From Porogramme epimiltina (taxonomy: Eukaryota > Basidiomycota > Agaricomycetes > Polyporales > Polyporaceae): 64,000 nucleotides of DNA. How positions within the stretch are numbered: position 1 is the stretch's first letter; every line of letters starts with the position of its first letter. Below the pieces are notes generated by a model. That model did no database searches and had not been told where the DNA came from. It worked only from the letters and a program-made list of their open reading frames with translations. The position numbers and the translations under genes were made by a program. Shown here piece by piece: positions 22,769-37,065 of the stretch. Location of the stretch: assembly GCA_900155495.1 (NCBI GenBank), contig FTLJ01000102.1, forward strand, positions 62,001-126,000, in the 5' to 3' direction.

Positions 22769-23812
22769 TCAACTCGCCATACCGGAATACACGTCTTCTG
22801 GCATCGGCGAAGGCGCGTCCGCAAAGGGATCCCTGCTCCCTTGCTTCGCCCCATAGGTGTTCCCGATCCCCGAGGCCTGTTGAAGCTGCAACGTCGACGT
22901 TCCGCTGGTCGGCGACGAGGCGTCTTGTGCCCGCTTCACGCTCCCCACACGTCCCAGACCAAGCCCTACACCGACCCCTGCGACTCCCGCACTCACTCCA
23001 GAGACCGGAGAGCCACGTTGCCCCGCGAATCCCAATGCTTCGTCCATCTCCCGGACCGGGCTCCGCCCATGCGCCTGCTGATCCCGCGGCGCAACCGCCG
23101 CGGCGGGCGGGGGTCGGGGCTCGCCTTGGCCCTGCCCGTGCATCTGGACGACGGGGACGGAGGGGAGGGACGCGAAGGAGGGGTAGCGCTCCGCGCCTGC
23201 GTCGAAGCGCAGGCCCCACTCCGCCTTCTCCCAATCTGGCACGAGCTCCTCGGCGCCGTCGCGCGCGCGGCGGCGCCAGAGAAAGCGACGCACCGCGCGC
23301 GACCACTGGTCGAAGAAGACGGAGAGGAGGAGGATCGCGGCGACAGCACTGAACGCGATGACAGCCACGCCGATGATCTTCCACTCATTCTTGCCCGAGG
23401 CTGAGGCCGAGGACGATGCGGCGGAGGAGGCGGATTGAGTGGGCGAGCTGGACGGGGGCGTCGACGCAGGGGGCGCAGGGGTGGGCGGAGCCGTGGGGGT
23501 AGGGATGGGGGACGGCGTGCCGATGACGGAGTACGAGGTACCGGTGGGGAGCGCAGTTGTGTCCTTGGACTTCTTGCTGGTGCCCAGTGCGTCCGAGGGA
23601 ATGAGAGAAGTCGCCGCCGCAGCTTCACCACTCAAGGTGTGAGACAAGCCATGTTCCTGCGAAGGCACTCCGTCTAGTCCGCCGAAGAGGCCAAAGCCGT
23701 CCAAGCCGCGGTCCCGCCGAAGAAGATGGTAGGAGTCCGCACCATGTGGTACGGGGATAGTCGCGTGCGCCAGCGCCGAAAGACAAAGACAGACCAGAGG
23801 AGAGAGCCGCAT
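22769..23812 (-). CDS. type I membrane protein with Ser/Pro/Thr-rich ectodomain
   Basis: An intronless frame of 347 codons from the ATG at 23812. An N-terminal signal peptide (MRLSPLVCLCLSALAHA) precedes an ectodomain that becomes a Ser/Thr/Pro/Ala stalk (TPTAPPTPAPPASTPPSS) likely to be O-mannosylated. One transmembrane helix follows (WKIIGVAVIAFSAVAAILLL), then a basic stop-transfer segment (RRFLWRRRAR) and a long cytosolic tail rich in Pro, Gly and Ser. The architecture resembles fungal cell-surface sensors and similar lineage-specific proteins, but no WSC or other named domain is visible. An in-frame extension to 23845 is possible but lengthens the signal peptide unhelpfully. Confidence 0.65.
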   Translation of the reverse strand: MRLSPLVCLCLSALAHATIPVPHGADSYHLLRRDRGLDGFGLFGGLDGVPSQEHGLSHTLSGEAAAATSLIPSDALGTSKKSKDTTALPTGTSYSVIGTPSPIPTPTAPPTPAPPASTPPSSSPTQSASSAASSSASASGKNEWKIIGVAVIAFSAVAAILLLSVFFDQWSRAVRRFLWRRRARDGAEELVPDWEKAEWGLRFDAGAERYPSFASLPSVPVVQMHGQGQGEPRPPPAAAVAPRDQQAHGRSPVREMDEALGFAGQRGSPVSGVSAGVAGVGVGLGLGRVGSVKRAQDASSPTSGTSTLQLQQASGIGNTYGAKQGSRDPFADAPSPMPEDVYSGMAS

Positions 23813-25020
23813 GAGGATGCTTACTGTCCAAGACGCCGGGTTCAAAGCTATCCGCGGGCTCCGACACCGACAGAGCGGGACCTTCCGCCGTGAAACTTGC
23901 TGCTCGGCGACCTTGAAGACAGGGGTGGAGTGGTGGGGGAGAGGATGTCGCCGATAGAACTTGAGGTTGATGTCGGGGGATGGTTTGAGTTCAACGGAGG
24001 CCTTGTCGGGCCGTCAATGACGGAGTCGGATGTGACAAGCTGGAGTGGTGCTCTCGGGGTGGAAACAAACCACCTTTTCCCGCGTAAGTGCTATCCCGCG
24101 CTCTATCCGCAGGGCTGCACCCCAGCAGTGGGATCGTCTCCTCCGTGTACCAGTATACACGATAGACCGATCAGACCAATACACAGAAAATCCTTCGAAG
24201 ATTGATAAGGGAAGGTCAGCCACACCCGAGTCCTTGGAACGCCGCTTACCCCGGGCTGACCCCAATTCAAGGCACGCTGAATTCAGGGACGGGCGCGGAC
24301 CGGTACGCAAGAAGCCATGTCTATGAGATACAGACCACAAGTAAGTGGTGTTGTAACCTTGTTGCCCCCGTGTTAGAAAGAACTTTGATACGACAGCATG
24401 GGCCACGCCATCTTTGCCGTGCGGCCGCAATGCCCGGTGCCGACTCGGGCCACAGGGGACCATGCCCCGAGGGCGGCGATGCATACGTGCCTTGTCGGCG
24501 ACTCGATGTTTCCAACAGATGGCTTCCATGGTGTGGTACCTATCCTAGGGACGGCGCCAGACAGCGGCAGTGTTTCCGCACATCGACCTACTACAAATTC
24601 CAGGAATGACATCATGACGTATGCCGTGCACACCTCCAGGTGGACGCCGAACCTGTTCTCATGGGTAATCCAATACGCTAAAGCGCGTTCTGTAGGGAAG
24701 ATCTTTCCGAGAAGACGCCTCCGACCCGACGTGAGCGAGCTGGGCGGAACGGGAGGGGGCAGACGGCGTACGTCTCCCCGTTCGTGCTCCGGAGATGTCC
24801 GCGCAGCCTCCATGACGTCACTCTACTTGTGGCGCATCTACACGCTGGTACCCCACGTATCCTGGTTCCCTCCCAAGTAGCGCCAGCCCAACCACACCAT
24901 TCTTATACTCCGACGTGCTGGGGGTGTCGTCCCGGTATGTAACCTCCCAAGCACCTCTTTCGAGAAGAACCGCTTACTCTCCCACCCCTCCTCTCCTCCC
25001 GCCACACCCTTCGCCCTATC
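23813..25020. other. 1.2-kb divergent intergenic region
   Basis: Separates the membrane protein gene (-) from the Zn2Cys6 gene (+) and should contain both promoters. Frames on both strands overlap one another, are rich in Arg/Pro/Cys and show no family signature, so no gene is called. Confidence 0.45.
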
Positions 25021-26158
25021 ATGGACGCAGCCCTCCCCGCCTCCGCATATGGCGATGTGCCTTCCGGCACACCCACCCACGTACACCACAGCGACATACC
25101 GACCCTGCAGCACTACTGGCAGAGCGTCACCAACGGGTTGCCGTTATGTCCCTCCTGCCATCCCCAAGTCGAAGCTCATTTTGCCGCCGGATTCGGACAA
25201 TGGCCACTGCCTTCGTCTCGCCCTGGTTACGTCTGGGTTACCGTCCTCATGCCTACCTTCCAGATACGTACGTTAGCTTAAAATGGCACATACTCCTTGT
25301 ACGCTCGCTGACTTTACTTCCTCGTATAGAACCCTTCCACGCGGTCACAAGCATTTCGAGCACATCTACGTTACTTTCGAGTTCGACGGCGCCAGGAACA
25401 GCCGAATCATCTTCCAACCCTGCGACACCGAGCCTCAACATCAGCCCCACTCAACGTAGGCCCAGAGGCGTGAAGATTGCAGTGTGTCTTCATCGCGCCC
25501 TCCTCTCCGCGTTCCCCAGATGATTGAGTGACATAGTGCACGAACTGTCGGGTAGCCAACAAGCGATGCGACAATGACAGGCCATGCGAGCGTTGCGTCA
25601 GGAAGGGGCTCGAGGACTCGTGCGTTAATGCGGAGCGCAGACCGCGGAAGCGTACCGTTCGGCGGACCGCGACCGCCATCACCCTCTCCGCCACGCAAGT
25701 TGCCGTCGAGTCTGTTCCGCATGAAGAGGGTCCGTCGGCGCTAGTCGAAAGTAAAGTTTCAAAATCTGACTTGCAACTACTTTCTAGGTGTCTCGGTGCC
25801 GGTCAACATCGCGGCCGCCACATCGCCTAGCATCGATGACAGTCAATACATGGCTGACGGCGCCAGCCCCAGCTCCAACTCTGACAGCCCTTCGGCTGGG
25901 CCCCTGGACGAGTCTACGTTCGACAGCTTCTTCATCGCCGCAGCCTCGGAACAAGAACACGGTATCTCTAATCTGTGGACGGGTTCTGTCTCGATACAGC
26001 AACAGCAACAGCAGCAACACTACTCCACATGGACGACTTTCAATGGCGTCATGGATAGTCATCACCCTCACGCCGGTGTAGAGTTGGGGCAGGGGCTATC
26101 ATCTGGCATCGGCGGCTACGGAGGGTTCCCGTCCTCTGCGCAGCATCAGCATTTCTAG
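25021..26158 (+). CDS. Zn2Cys6 fungal transcription factor
   Basis: Four exons in phase: 25021-25267, 25330-25481, 25537-25750 and 25788-26158, giving 327 residues. The binuclear zinc cluster starts exactly at exon 3: CTNCRVANKRCDNDRPCERC followed by VRKGLEDSC, with six Cys in the C-x2-C-x6-C-x5-C-x2-C-x8-C spacing of GAL4-type domains. It is flanked by basic runs RRPRGVKIA and RRPRKR. Unusually the cluster is mid-protein (about residues 134-162). The N-terminal part has an extra Cys pair (LCPSCHP). The C-terminal part is Ser/Asp/Gly-rich with a seven-residue polyglutamine tract, likely an activation region. There is no fungal-specific regulator domain, so this is a short member. Target genes unknown. 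Confidence 0.78.
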
Positions 26159-26728
26159 TCGAACGGCGCGGCTCTGCGTCTCGTAGTCAGCCTTCAAGTG
26201 TATCCTCATACGCGCACTCTCATTCCTGTACGTATATTGTATTTGTCGATGTCTTGCAACCTTCCGTCTTCGACGGGGCGCGTGGCCCCGTTAGAAGTCG
26301 TGCGCTTTCCCAGCAGCTCTCATGCTTTCGCTATCAATCCTCCATCACCTCACCTGTATATCTAGCTCCAACACACATTACATACCCAATAAATCCTATC
26401 TCAATCGCATCTCTTATTCACACGTATAATATATCAATAAAGAATCATCACCTTTCCTACGTCCGCCGTGCTTAAGCCTAACGAGACACCCCAATCCCAC
26501 TCGTTTCGCATCCCCCGGCGCCCGAACCCGAAATCGAATCAATCAGCAAAGAAGCGCATCGTCCGGCGAGCACATGCCCGACATTCCGCTCAGTCAAACG
26601 CGCGCGGAGGTGGGCCTCGTGAGATCCTGGTATCATTCGTAGCCATACCGGCCTGCTGGTATACATATGACGAACGCGGAAGGTCGCCCACAACCCCCCG
26701 CGCCGCGTCCGCACGCCACCGCTCCACC
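26159..26728. other. convergent intergenic region
   Basis: 3' flanks of the Zn2Cys6 gene (+) and the first glucanase (-). The stretch 26330-26460 is AT-rich (ACGTATAATATATCAATAAAG) and suits polyadenylation. No gene seen. Confidence 0.5.
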
Positions 26729-28367
<1,639 letters not shown>

Positions 28368-29438
28368 TGCGCAGAGGGGGTAACCGGGAGGACGTAAGCT
28401 CAGAGTAAGTGGAGAATGAGACCTATGTCCGGCAGTGAGCTTGAGGGGGCTTGGGGGCTGACCGAGGAGGCTGGTAACTGGCAGCCTCCATGTTATATGC
28501 GGCTGACTGAACCAACGGGGTGGACGGGGCTACTTGGCGATCCGTAATATGCTCACGGCAGTCATGCGTATGCAACACCGTGTCTTGGAGGGTCCATAGC
28601 CCGAGCGAATGGAAGTCGGGCTCACTATTGCAATTGACCGGCTATAGCCCTCTCAGTACACGACGAGGCGGATCTTGGTGGACCTCACTTGCCGGTGTGA
28701 GAAGAGGTCATGTGGCATTGCTCAAGGCATTTGCCGTGGTTGCTCGTCACCGGGGAAGTGTTTAGCGAAGTGGGGAAAGGGTCAGAGGCGGAAGCAGTTG
28801 TCCATTGCATGTTTCAGTGGCCCGTAGAGCTAAAGCTCGGCTCAGACAATTTCAAATGCTACGTTACGCTCACATGACTGTGACCACACGCGAATGATGA
28901 CATTGGTGAACTCTGTCAACTCTGCTTCCCCGTCCTACTGTCGTTGGACGCAACGCTACCCACAGGTAGGCCCGGAGATTCCGCTGATGGATTGACTCTT
29001 CTGGGGGAAGGGGGCGAAGTCATACAATTGCTATCGTTATCAAGTATAGTCATTGCTTCATGAACCCCGCGTGTTGGACTATACCATGCTCTTGATATGG
29101 TCGTGCCCTGTGTCTTTTGAACCGTCGCAAGCCATGCACGAGTACTGTCCCTTTCGCATCAGCCACGATGTTGCGCAATGTGGAGGGGAAAACCTTACGG
29201 ACTTCGCTGCGTCACGGTCATGTGCCCGTGACACCTCGCGACACGGGCATCATCAGGAAGCATGCGGCGTGTGCGGAACCCGCTCCACGAGTGCAAGAAT
29301 ACAATATACATTCAGAGCGTCCTAGTGGTTACAAAGGAGTGTGGATTGGCCCTCTGTCCCTGCCACTTCAGTCCAATATTCAAGGGTATCAATCGTCAAG
29401 TTCTTCCCGCCTCTGCGGGTCAAGTCAGAGTCCCTTCC
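28368..29438. other. spacer between the tandem glucanase genes
   Basis: 1.07 kb without a recognisable gene. The left part is the promoter of copy 1 and the right part the 3' flank of copy 2. I see no repeat that would mark the duplication breakpoints. Confidence 0.45.
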
Positions 29439-31169
<1,731 letters not shown>

Positions 31170-33097
31170 GGTCGTCGTGTACCAGCCGGTGGATGTGCGG
31201 AGGAGGGAGGTAGAGGGAGGGAGAGGTCGAGGAGAATGGAGCGGGGAGAGCGGGGTTATATACGGGGAGGCGCAGGAGATGCGCGGAACTCGGAGGACGC
31301 TTCGACTTCAGTGCTCCATCACACTCGTCTCGGACACATCCCACGTGTTCCCCGCCCGTGTTCGCTTCGCCACTAGTTGCTGGGCACATCGACCGAGGAC
31401 GAGTGTCACTCGGAGGCGCCCTCTCCGGTATTGCCGGCATTGCGCTCATCATAACTCCACCCCCGCACCAACTCTGACACATACATGCGTCCTCCCGCTG
31501 CCTGCTGCCTGCCTTCCAGGCACCGGTCCCGTGGAGAAAATTGCGCGAAGGGCAGGAGCTATGTCGTGGTGGATGTACCTGATAAGGTGCAGCAGGCACA
31601 AGGCGAGCGTTCGTCGGTGGGCGCGCACCGGCGAGTGTCGCGCGGCATCCGGCCAGGTGACCCAGGCAAACGCCAGCGTGATTCCGGCGTCGCGCGTCGC
31701 CCAAACATTTCTCCTGGTAATGTATCGACTTTTTTCTCCCGGTCTTCCATGTATTCGTTATATAGTGACCCCGGTCGAACACCATCTCTGTCAGAAGACG
31801 ATCAGACAGCGGATGAGTTCGTCTGTTGGCGCAGTGGGGAGAGTTCGTAGGTTAGGCAGCCAGCTCGCCTAGAAGTTTCCTTTCCTGGGTGTTCCGGGCT
31901 CCTGGCAACGCGGGGTTTGTGTCAACATAAGTAGCTGGCAATGCTTGGAAATCCGTATGCTGAGTTTTGTATGAATTTGTAAGTGTCCCAGATAACAGAC
32001 CACTCTCTCAGGATGGTCGTCAGGTCTGCGAAGCTGGTCAGCGGACTCTGAGTGTTCCTTGAAGCATGCAAAAAGAATTGGTCAGAACATGGGATGCAAT
32101 TGCAACCGGACAAAGAAGCAGGTACCAGACGCCACAATCGACCGATGTGAACGAGCGTTCGAGGAGTTCATCCCGAAAGAAGCTGCTCTTTGGCACGGCA
32201 CGAACAGGAGGCCGGACTAGAGCCTGGGTAACTCCGCATAGAAGTTGTTGTATCCCTCAACAGTTCGTAAACTTGTCAATCTTGTTTGCTGGGACCTATC
32301 GCTAGGCTCATAGCCACGCCGCGTGGCAGTGGGTCTTTGAACGGCTGAGTAGAGGTCTTTTAGGGGTGCTGTACGATGATGGCAGTCGAGGTGCAAGAGG
32401 CGTCAACGTCGGGCTAACGTGTCCGCCGCCCCGCGTTCGGCTGTCTGCCGCACATAACCTTGTTCACTCCTGACGGTCGAACAGCCTTGTCTGGAACCCG
32501 CCCGTTGTCCGGATGTCTTTGGAATGCGAACCTACCAACGGGGCGCTAGGGCTACTCGACGTATTCTTCGAGTGCGGGATTCTTACGAGACGGAGTCCGT
32601 TCTTTCAGCCAGCGGCATGCCGCCGTCCCGCCTTCTCTTCTGGCCACAACGGTCGCGACACATGTAAACCTGGAAGTGCACAAGTACCAAGTAGCGCTAG
32701 CACCAGTACGTACGTCTCCGGTCTTACGTCTCCGCCTCATTTCTCCCGGTCGATACGGGGTACATTACGGGTTTGTAGCTAACGGTGCCAGCGCGGGGTT
32801 GGCGGCGATGTGTGGGGGTCAGGCTGGACAGCCATGGGCGGACCGCCGGAGAGGCCAGTGCTGGTCGGGCTGGCTGTACACCTCGCCGCCGGGGGCGGGG
32901 ACTTCCGAGGATCGTCACCGGCTCCATGCATCATCGACCTTGAACGCGACTGCCACGCATAAGTACTCGACACGCTCCCCACACACGTTCCTCCAGCCCA
33001 CGACTCCGTCGATTCCACATAACACCTTTCTCGTCTTCCTCGTCCTCGTCATCCACTCCTGCACCTGCACGTAGGCGCGCTACCCCACACCGCCAGC
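31170..33097. other. 1.9-kb gene-poor intergenic region
   Basis: The longest stretch without a recognised gene apart from the inverted-repeat region. It should hold the promoters of glucanase copy 2 (-) and UAP1 (+). Frames up to about 230 codons occur on both strands near 31084-31872, but they overlap each other and have the composition of chance frames. No tRNA or repeat seen. Confidence 0.45.
31256..31262 (-). promoter_or_regulatory. TATA box of glucanase copy 2
   Basis: TATATAA on the minus strand, 87 bases before the ATG at 31169. A consensus TATA box is uncommon elsewhere in this window and fits a strongly expressed secreted enzyme. Confidence 0.55.
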
Positions 33098-34665
33098 ATG
33101 TCCGTCGAGCACCTTCGCCAACGCTACGAGTCCGCGGACCAGGGCCACGTCTTCACCTTCTACGACACCCTCCCCCCTGCCGAGCAACAGGCACTCGTCT
33201 CACAACTTGAGGCACTCGACATTGAACGCGTCAACCGCATCTACCAAAAGGCCGTCGGCGCCGAGCGCGAGCTCGCCGCGAACGCGGGCAAGGAGGTCAT
33301 CGAGCCCCTCCCCGAGGACGCGGCGGGCTCCGTCATCGGCGACCCCGCGCAGGAGGCCGCCTGGCGCACGGCGGGCCTCGCCGCGATCGCGCGCGGCGAG
33401 GTTGGTGTGCTCCTCATGGCCGGCGGGCAGGGCACGCGCCTCGGCAGCTCCGCGCCCAAGGGCTGCTACGACATCGGCCTGCCCTCGCACAAGTCGCTCT
33501 TCCAGTACCAGGCGGAGCGCATTGCGCGCCTCCAGGCCGTCGCCGCCGCGTCGCCCGGCGCGCCCGCGGGCAGGGCGGTGATTCCGTGGTACGTGATGAC
33601 GAGCGGTCCGACAAGGGGCGAGACGGAGGCGTTCTTCAAGAAGCACAACTTCTTCGGGCTCGACCCCGCCAACGTCATCTTCTTTGAACAAGGTGCGTCT
33701 CCCCGCTGCAGCCATTTTACGTCCCCCACTCCCCTCCCCCACTCTCTCCGTTCGCGCGCGCTGAGCACAGGTGCTGCGCAGGGACACTGCCCTGCCTCAC
33801 GATGGACGGCAAGGTTCTGCTCGAGACGCGCTCGCGCGTCGCCGTAGCGCCCGACGGGAACGGCGGGCTCTACGCCGCGCTCCGCCAGCCGCTCACGCCC
33901 GGCAACAAGGCGCACACGGTGCTCTCGGACCTCGACCGGCGACGGATCCGCTACGTGCACTCGTACTGCGTCGACAACTGCCTCGTGCGCATCGCGGACC
34001 CCGTCTTCGTCGGCTACTGCCTGCAGAAGGGCGCGGACTGCGCGGCCAAGGTCGTGCCCAAGGCGTACCCGACCGAGTCCGTCGGCGTCGTCGCGCGCCG
34101 CGGCGACAAGTTCTCCGTCGTCGAGTACTCGGAGATCTCCAAGGAGCAGGCCGAGCGCCGCACGCCCGCGGGCGAGCTCGCGTTCCGCGCGGGCAACATC
34201 GCGAACCACTTCTACACCGCGCCGTTCCTCCGCGCCGTCGAGGCGTTCGAGGACGAGCTCGCGTTCCACATCGCGCGCAAGAAGATCGCGCACGTCGACG
34301 TCGCGTCCGGCGAGGCCGTCAAGCCTGCCAAGCCGAACGGGATGAAGCTCGAGATGTTCGTCTTTGATGTCTTCCCGTTCACCCAGCGCTTCGCCGTCCT
34401 CGAGGTCGCGCGCGCCGAGGAGTTCAGCCCGCTCAAGAACGCGCCCGGCACGGGCTCGGACGACCCCGACACGAGCCGGCGCGACCTCCTCGCGCAGCAC
34501 CGCCGCTTCCTCGAAGCCGCGGGCGCGACGGTCCAGGAAGGCGTCGAGATCGAGCTCTCCCCGCTCGTCACGTACGCCGGCGAGGGCCTCGAGTCGGTCA
34601 AGGGCAAGACGTTCACGCGCTCGGGGATGGTTGAGTCCGTGGAGGAGCTCGACGCGCTCGCCTAA
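33098..34665 (+). CDS. UAP1: UDP-N-acetylglucosamine pyrophosphorylase
   Basis: Makes UDP-GlcNAc from UTP and GlcNAc-1-phosphate, the precursor of chitin, N-glycans and GPI anchors, in the cytosol. Two exons (33098-33692 and 33782-34665) join in phase to 492 residues, the usual family length. The nucleotide-binding loop is LLMAGGQGTRLGSSAPKG, followed by GLPSHKSLFQYQAERI and IPWYVMTSGPTRGETEAFF. Exon 2 gives GTLPCLTMDGKVLLE, VAVAPDGNGGLYAAL, the central RIRYVHSYCVDNCLVRIADP and GNIANHFY, then KPNGMKLEMFVFDVFPFT. Very GC-rich third codon positions create long antisense frames that are not genes. Start codon context CCAGCATGTC is good. Confidence 0.95.
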
Positions 34666-34974
34666 GCGCGAGTAGAGAGTATAGAAGGCATGCCATGGAC
34701 AGTGGAGTTGTACCACCAATACTAGTACTGTAGTCATCCGGTTTTCGCTGTGCTGTCGTCGCCAACGGACATGGACACTTTCGTAGTCTGCTAGAATATC
34801 ATCACACCCCGGAGTGCCGGGAGAATCGTACCTCGTCTTCGTCGCGTGTCATCGATAGCTCACGCAAAAGCCGCTATCGGAAACGCACGGTAGTTGAACG
34901 GGCCACGAGGTACAGTACACACGTAAAGGGAGGTCCGACTGCAAGTCCTCGCGCCGCGCTCATCTGCACCGCTG
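34666..34974. other. convergent intergenic region
   Basis: Short 3' spacer between UAP1 (+) and the taxilin gene (-). No gene. Confidence 0.5.
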
Positions 34975-37065
34975 TCAGGATCCCTCTGCCCGCCGATTAT
35001 TGGCTTTCTCTCCCCCTTCTTGTTTATGTGTTTCTTGCTTGTGTAGAGCGCCGTGTAATGACTGCAGGAACTGTCGCGTTCGTTCGCCATCGGGCTGTTG
35101 GGGTAAAGGGAATGGGAGTGTAAGCCACATTTTGGCCTGTAGGTGTGGGGTATATGCGCATACCTCTTGACAGCATGATAGTAGCTTATTGATGAGAGTA
35201 GTCTGCTGCTCTGTCGCATCATCCAGCTCTTTACGAAGCTGTTTATTCTGTAAAAATCATTAGAGTGTGCTAGCTCGCACAGAATGTAAACAAAACATAC
35301 CTCATCTTCTGTTTTGTCTGCTCGAGCCTTCTCGGCATCAGCAAGCTGTTTCTGCTCCGCTGCTCGTGCTCGTGACAGCAAAACTTCCAGCTCTTTTGAC
35401 CTAACAACACATTCAAAGTGTCGTTCTCGGAGCTCATACTGTCGTAGGACCTCTTTCAGCCGTTCCCGGACGCTATGGCAGAAAATGCACGTCAGGGGCC
35501 GCATATGGCAGATCGATTCATCCAGCACTCACACGCCGTCGAATATATTCTGTAGCGTCTTCCGTGCTCTAGTAAAGGCGACGACGGTCAGTCACCAGTC
35601 CGCGGAGACAGGGCGCCGCCGGGTGTCGGGATTACTCACTCTGTTGGATCCTCCACCCACTCCTTCTTCAGCTTCTGGCGCACCGGCTGCGGGCCGTCGT
35701 CCAGCTCCTCCGTCCCAGGCCCGTCCGTGAGGTCCATCATCTCCACCGCGAGGATGACGTCCCCGTCCTCAATGCCTGCCTCCTCCGGCGTCTGGTCCGG
35801 CTCGAGCGTGCGCCCGCCATGGGAGAAGATGAACTGCATCGCGTTCGGGCCCGAACTCGTACTCGCGGTACTGCTCGTGCCGTTCACAAGTGGGCTCAGA
35901 CTCTTCTTGCCTGGGTTCGCGCTAACGGTACTCGTACCGGCCGAGGCGGAAGCAACGTGCGTCTCCATACGCTCCGTCCAGGCGTTGAAAAGGCGCGCGA
36001 GCTTGGTCTTGCGTGAGATCTTGAAGTAGAGCTCCGCGCGGTACTTGCATACGACGCGCACGACGATGTCGGGCATCTCGCGGTACTTGCTCTCCTGGAC
36101 CTTGGCTCGCTCGACGCGCTTCGCCATGTCCGTCTTCATTTGCACGATCTGAGAAGTGGGGGTGTGCATCGAACTTTGAGATTCGTTTAGGGGCAGTGGT
36201 TGCAACGCACCTCTTCCTGCGCCTCCTCCACACATGTCGCTAGACGTTTGCTATCTTCCTAGGAATATGGTTCCAGTGAGGATGACATAGAAGCGCAAGG
36301 CTATTGGCCAACGCACTCGTAGCTTCTTGTTGTCCTGAGGAAACCAACTCAATTTAACGTACGGAGAGGGGTGATTTGCGACCCACCTTCTGCAGCTCCC
36401 GAGCAAGATTCTCCATCTTCGTCTTCGTCTGGTTGGCCTTGGTCAACTGGCCCTTTGCTGCGCGACATGTGGGACAACGTGGGTTATATTAGAGGGTCCC
36501 GACACACCTGCATCCTTGTCCTTAACCAACTTCTGCTTCTCTTTCGCGTGGTCCCGCTCTAATCGTTTGAACTCTGCAAACTGTCACACCAGAGTCGTCT
36601 ATCATCTTTCGTACCACAAATAAAAATAATAGGCGCACCAGCTCGATGTACTTTGCATGAATCGCTGTCTCGTTCATGCCCGAGACGGAATTCTGTGCCT
36701 CCTCCGCTGGACGGGCGGCGAGTCCACAGACGTCAACATATCCCCAGACGCACGCATGAGGTGGACCACTCACTGAACCGTCGCTCCTCCTCCCCTTCGT
36801 GAACCTCCTCCTCCTCGAGCGCCGCGATCCGGTTCTTCAGAGTCTCGTACATTTGTGAGGGGTCGACGGGCTGCTCCACCGCCTTCTTCTTCCCCTTCTG
36901 AGCGGGCGCATGGCCACCTCCGTTTACGGCGGCGCCGTTCGCGGTGCGCGGTGGGGGCGCGGTGGACGCCCCGTTTGGCGGAACGGGTGGTGCGGCGGCG
37001 GGTGCAGGCGGGGTGGGGCCTGCAGGGGCAGTCCTGCCATGTCGGGCGGACTGGGCACCGTTCAT
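34975..37065 (-). CDS. taxilin-family coiled-coil protein with embedded SUMO-like domain
   Basis: Taxilins are long coiled coils linked to syntaxin binding and vesicle traffic. Exons read in order: MNGAQSARHGRTAPAG with a Pro/Ala-rich N-terminus and PSQMYETLKNRIAALEEEE; NSVSGMNETAIHAKYIEL; FAEFKRLERDHAKEKQKLV; QTKTKMENLARELQK; DNKKLR; EDSKRLATCVEEAQEE; then MKTDMAKRVERAKVQESK. Later exons give ARKTLQNIFDGV, RERLKEVLRQYELRERHFE, the family signature SKELEVLLSRARAAEQKQLA, NKQLRKELDDATEQQ, and a basic tail to the stop at 34975. Between the two halves, in the same frame, sits about 150 residues of a Rad60-SLD/SUMO-like fold that known taxilins lack. The exon carrying it ends at a GTGAGT donor whose TGA would also be an in-frame stop. 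Either the gene is a fusion or another gene is nested here. Confidence 0.8.
35636..36076 (-). other. SUMO-like (Rad60-SLD) domain, possible nested gene
   Basis: From an internal ATG at 36076 the frame reads MPDIVVRVVCKYRAELYFKI, SRKTKLARLFNAWTERM, a Ser/Thr/Gly linker, then MQFIFSHGGRTLEPDQTPEE and AGIEDGDVILAVEMMDL. This is the order of strands and helix in SUMO and in the SUMO-like domains of Rad60/Esc2, including the ...T/P-x2-x-G-I/M-E-D-G-D signature. The linker between strand-helix and second half is unusually long (about 45 residues). The acidic tail ends KKEWVEDPTE and an in-frame TGA at 35636-35638. There is no C-terminal GG for conjugation, so it would act as a SUMO mimic, not a modifier. 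Confidence 0.6.

Noticed and set aside
22545..23404. Several 200-280 codon Arg-rich frames on both strands
   Set aside because: All overlap the intronless membrane protein, whose signal peptide, stalk and transmembrane helix make it the only credible reading.
24014..24880. Overlapping frames of 130-170 codons between the membrane protein and the Zn2Cys6 gene
   Set aside because: They overlap on both strands and none shows a domain, signal peptide or consistent intron pattern.
25999..26020. CAG-type microsatellite
   Set aside because: It is coding and yields a seven-residue polyglutamine in the Zn2Cys6 protein; too short to call an independent repeat.
33466..34737. 423-codon minus-strand frame opposite UAP1
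   Set aside because: It is Arg/Glu/Asp-rich with no domain and mirrors the strong GC third-position bias of UAP1.
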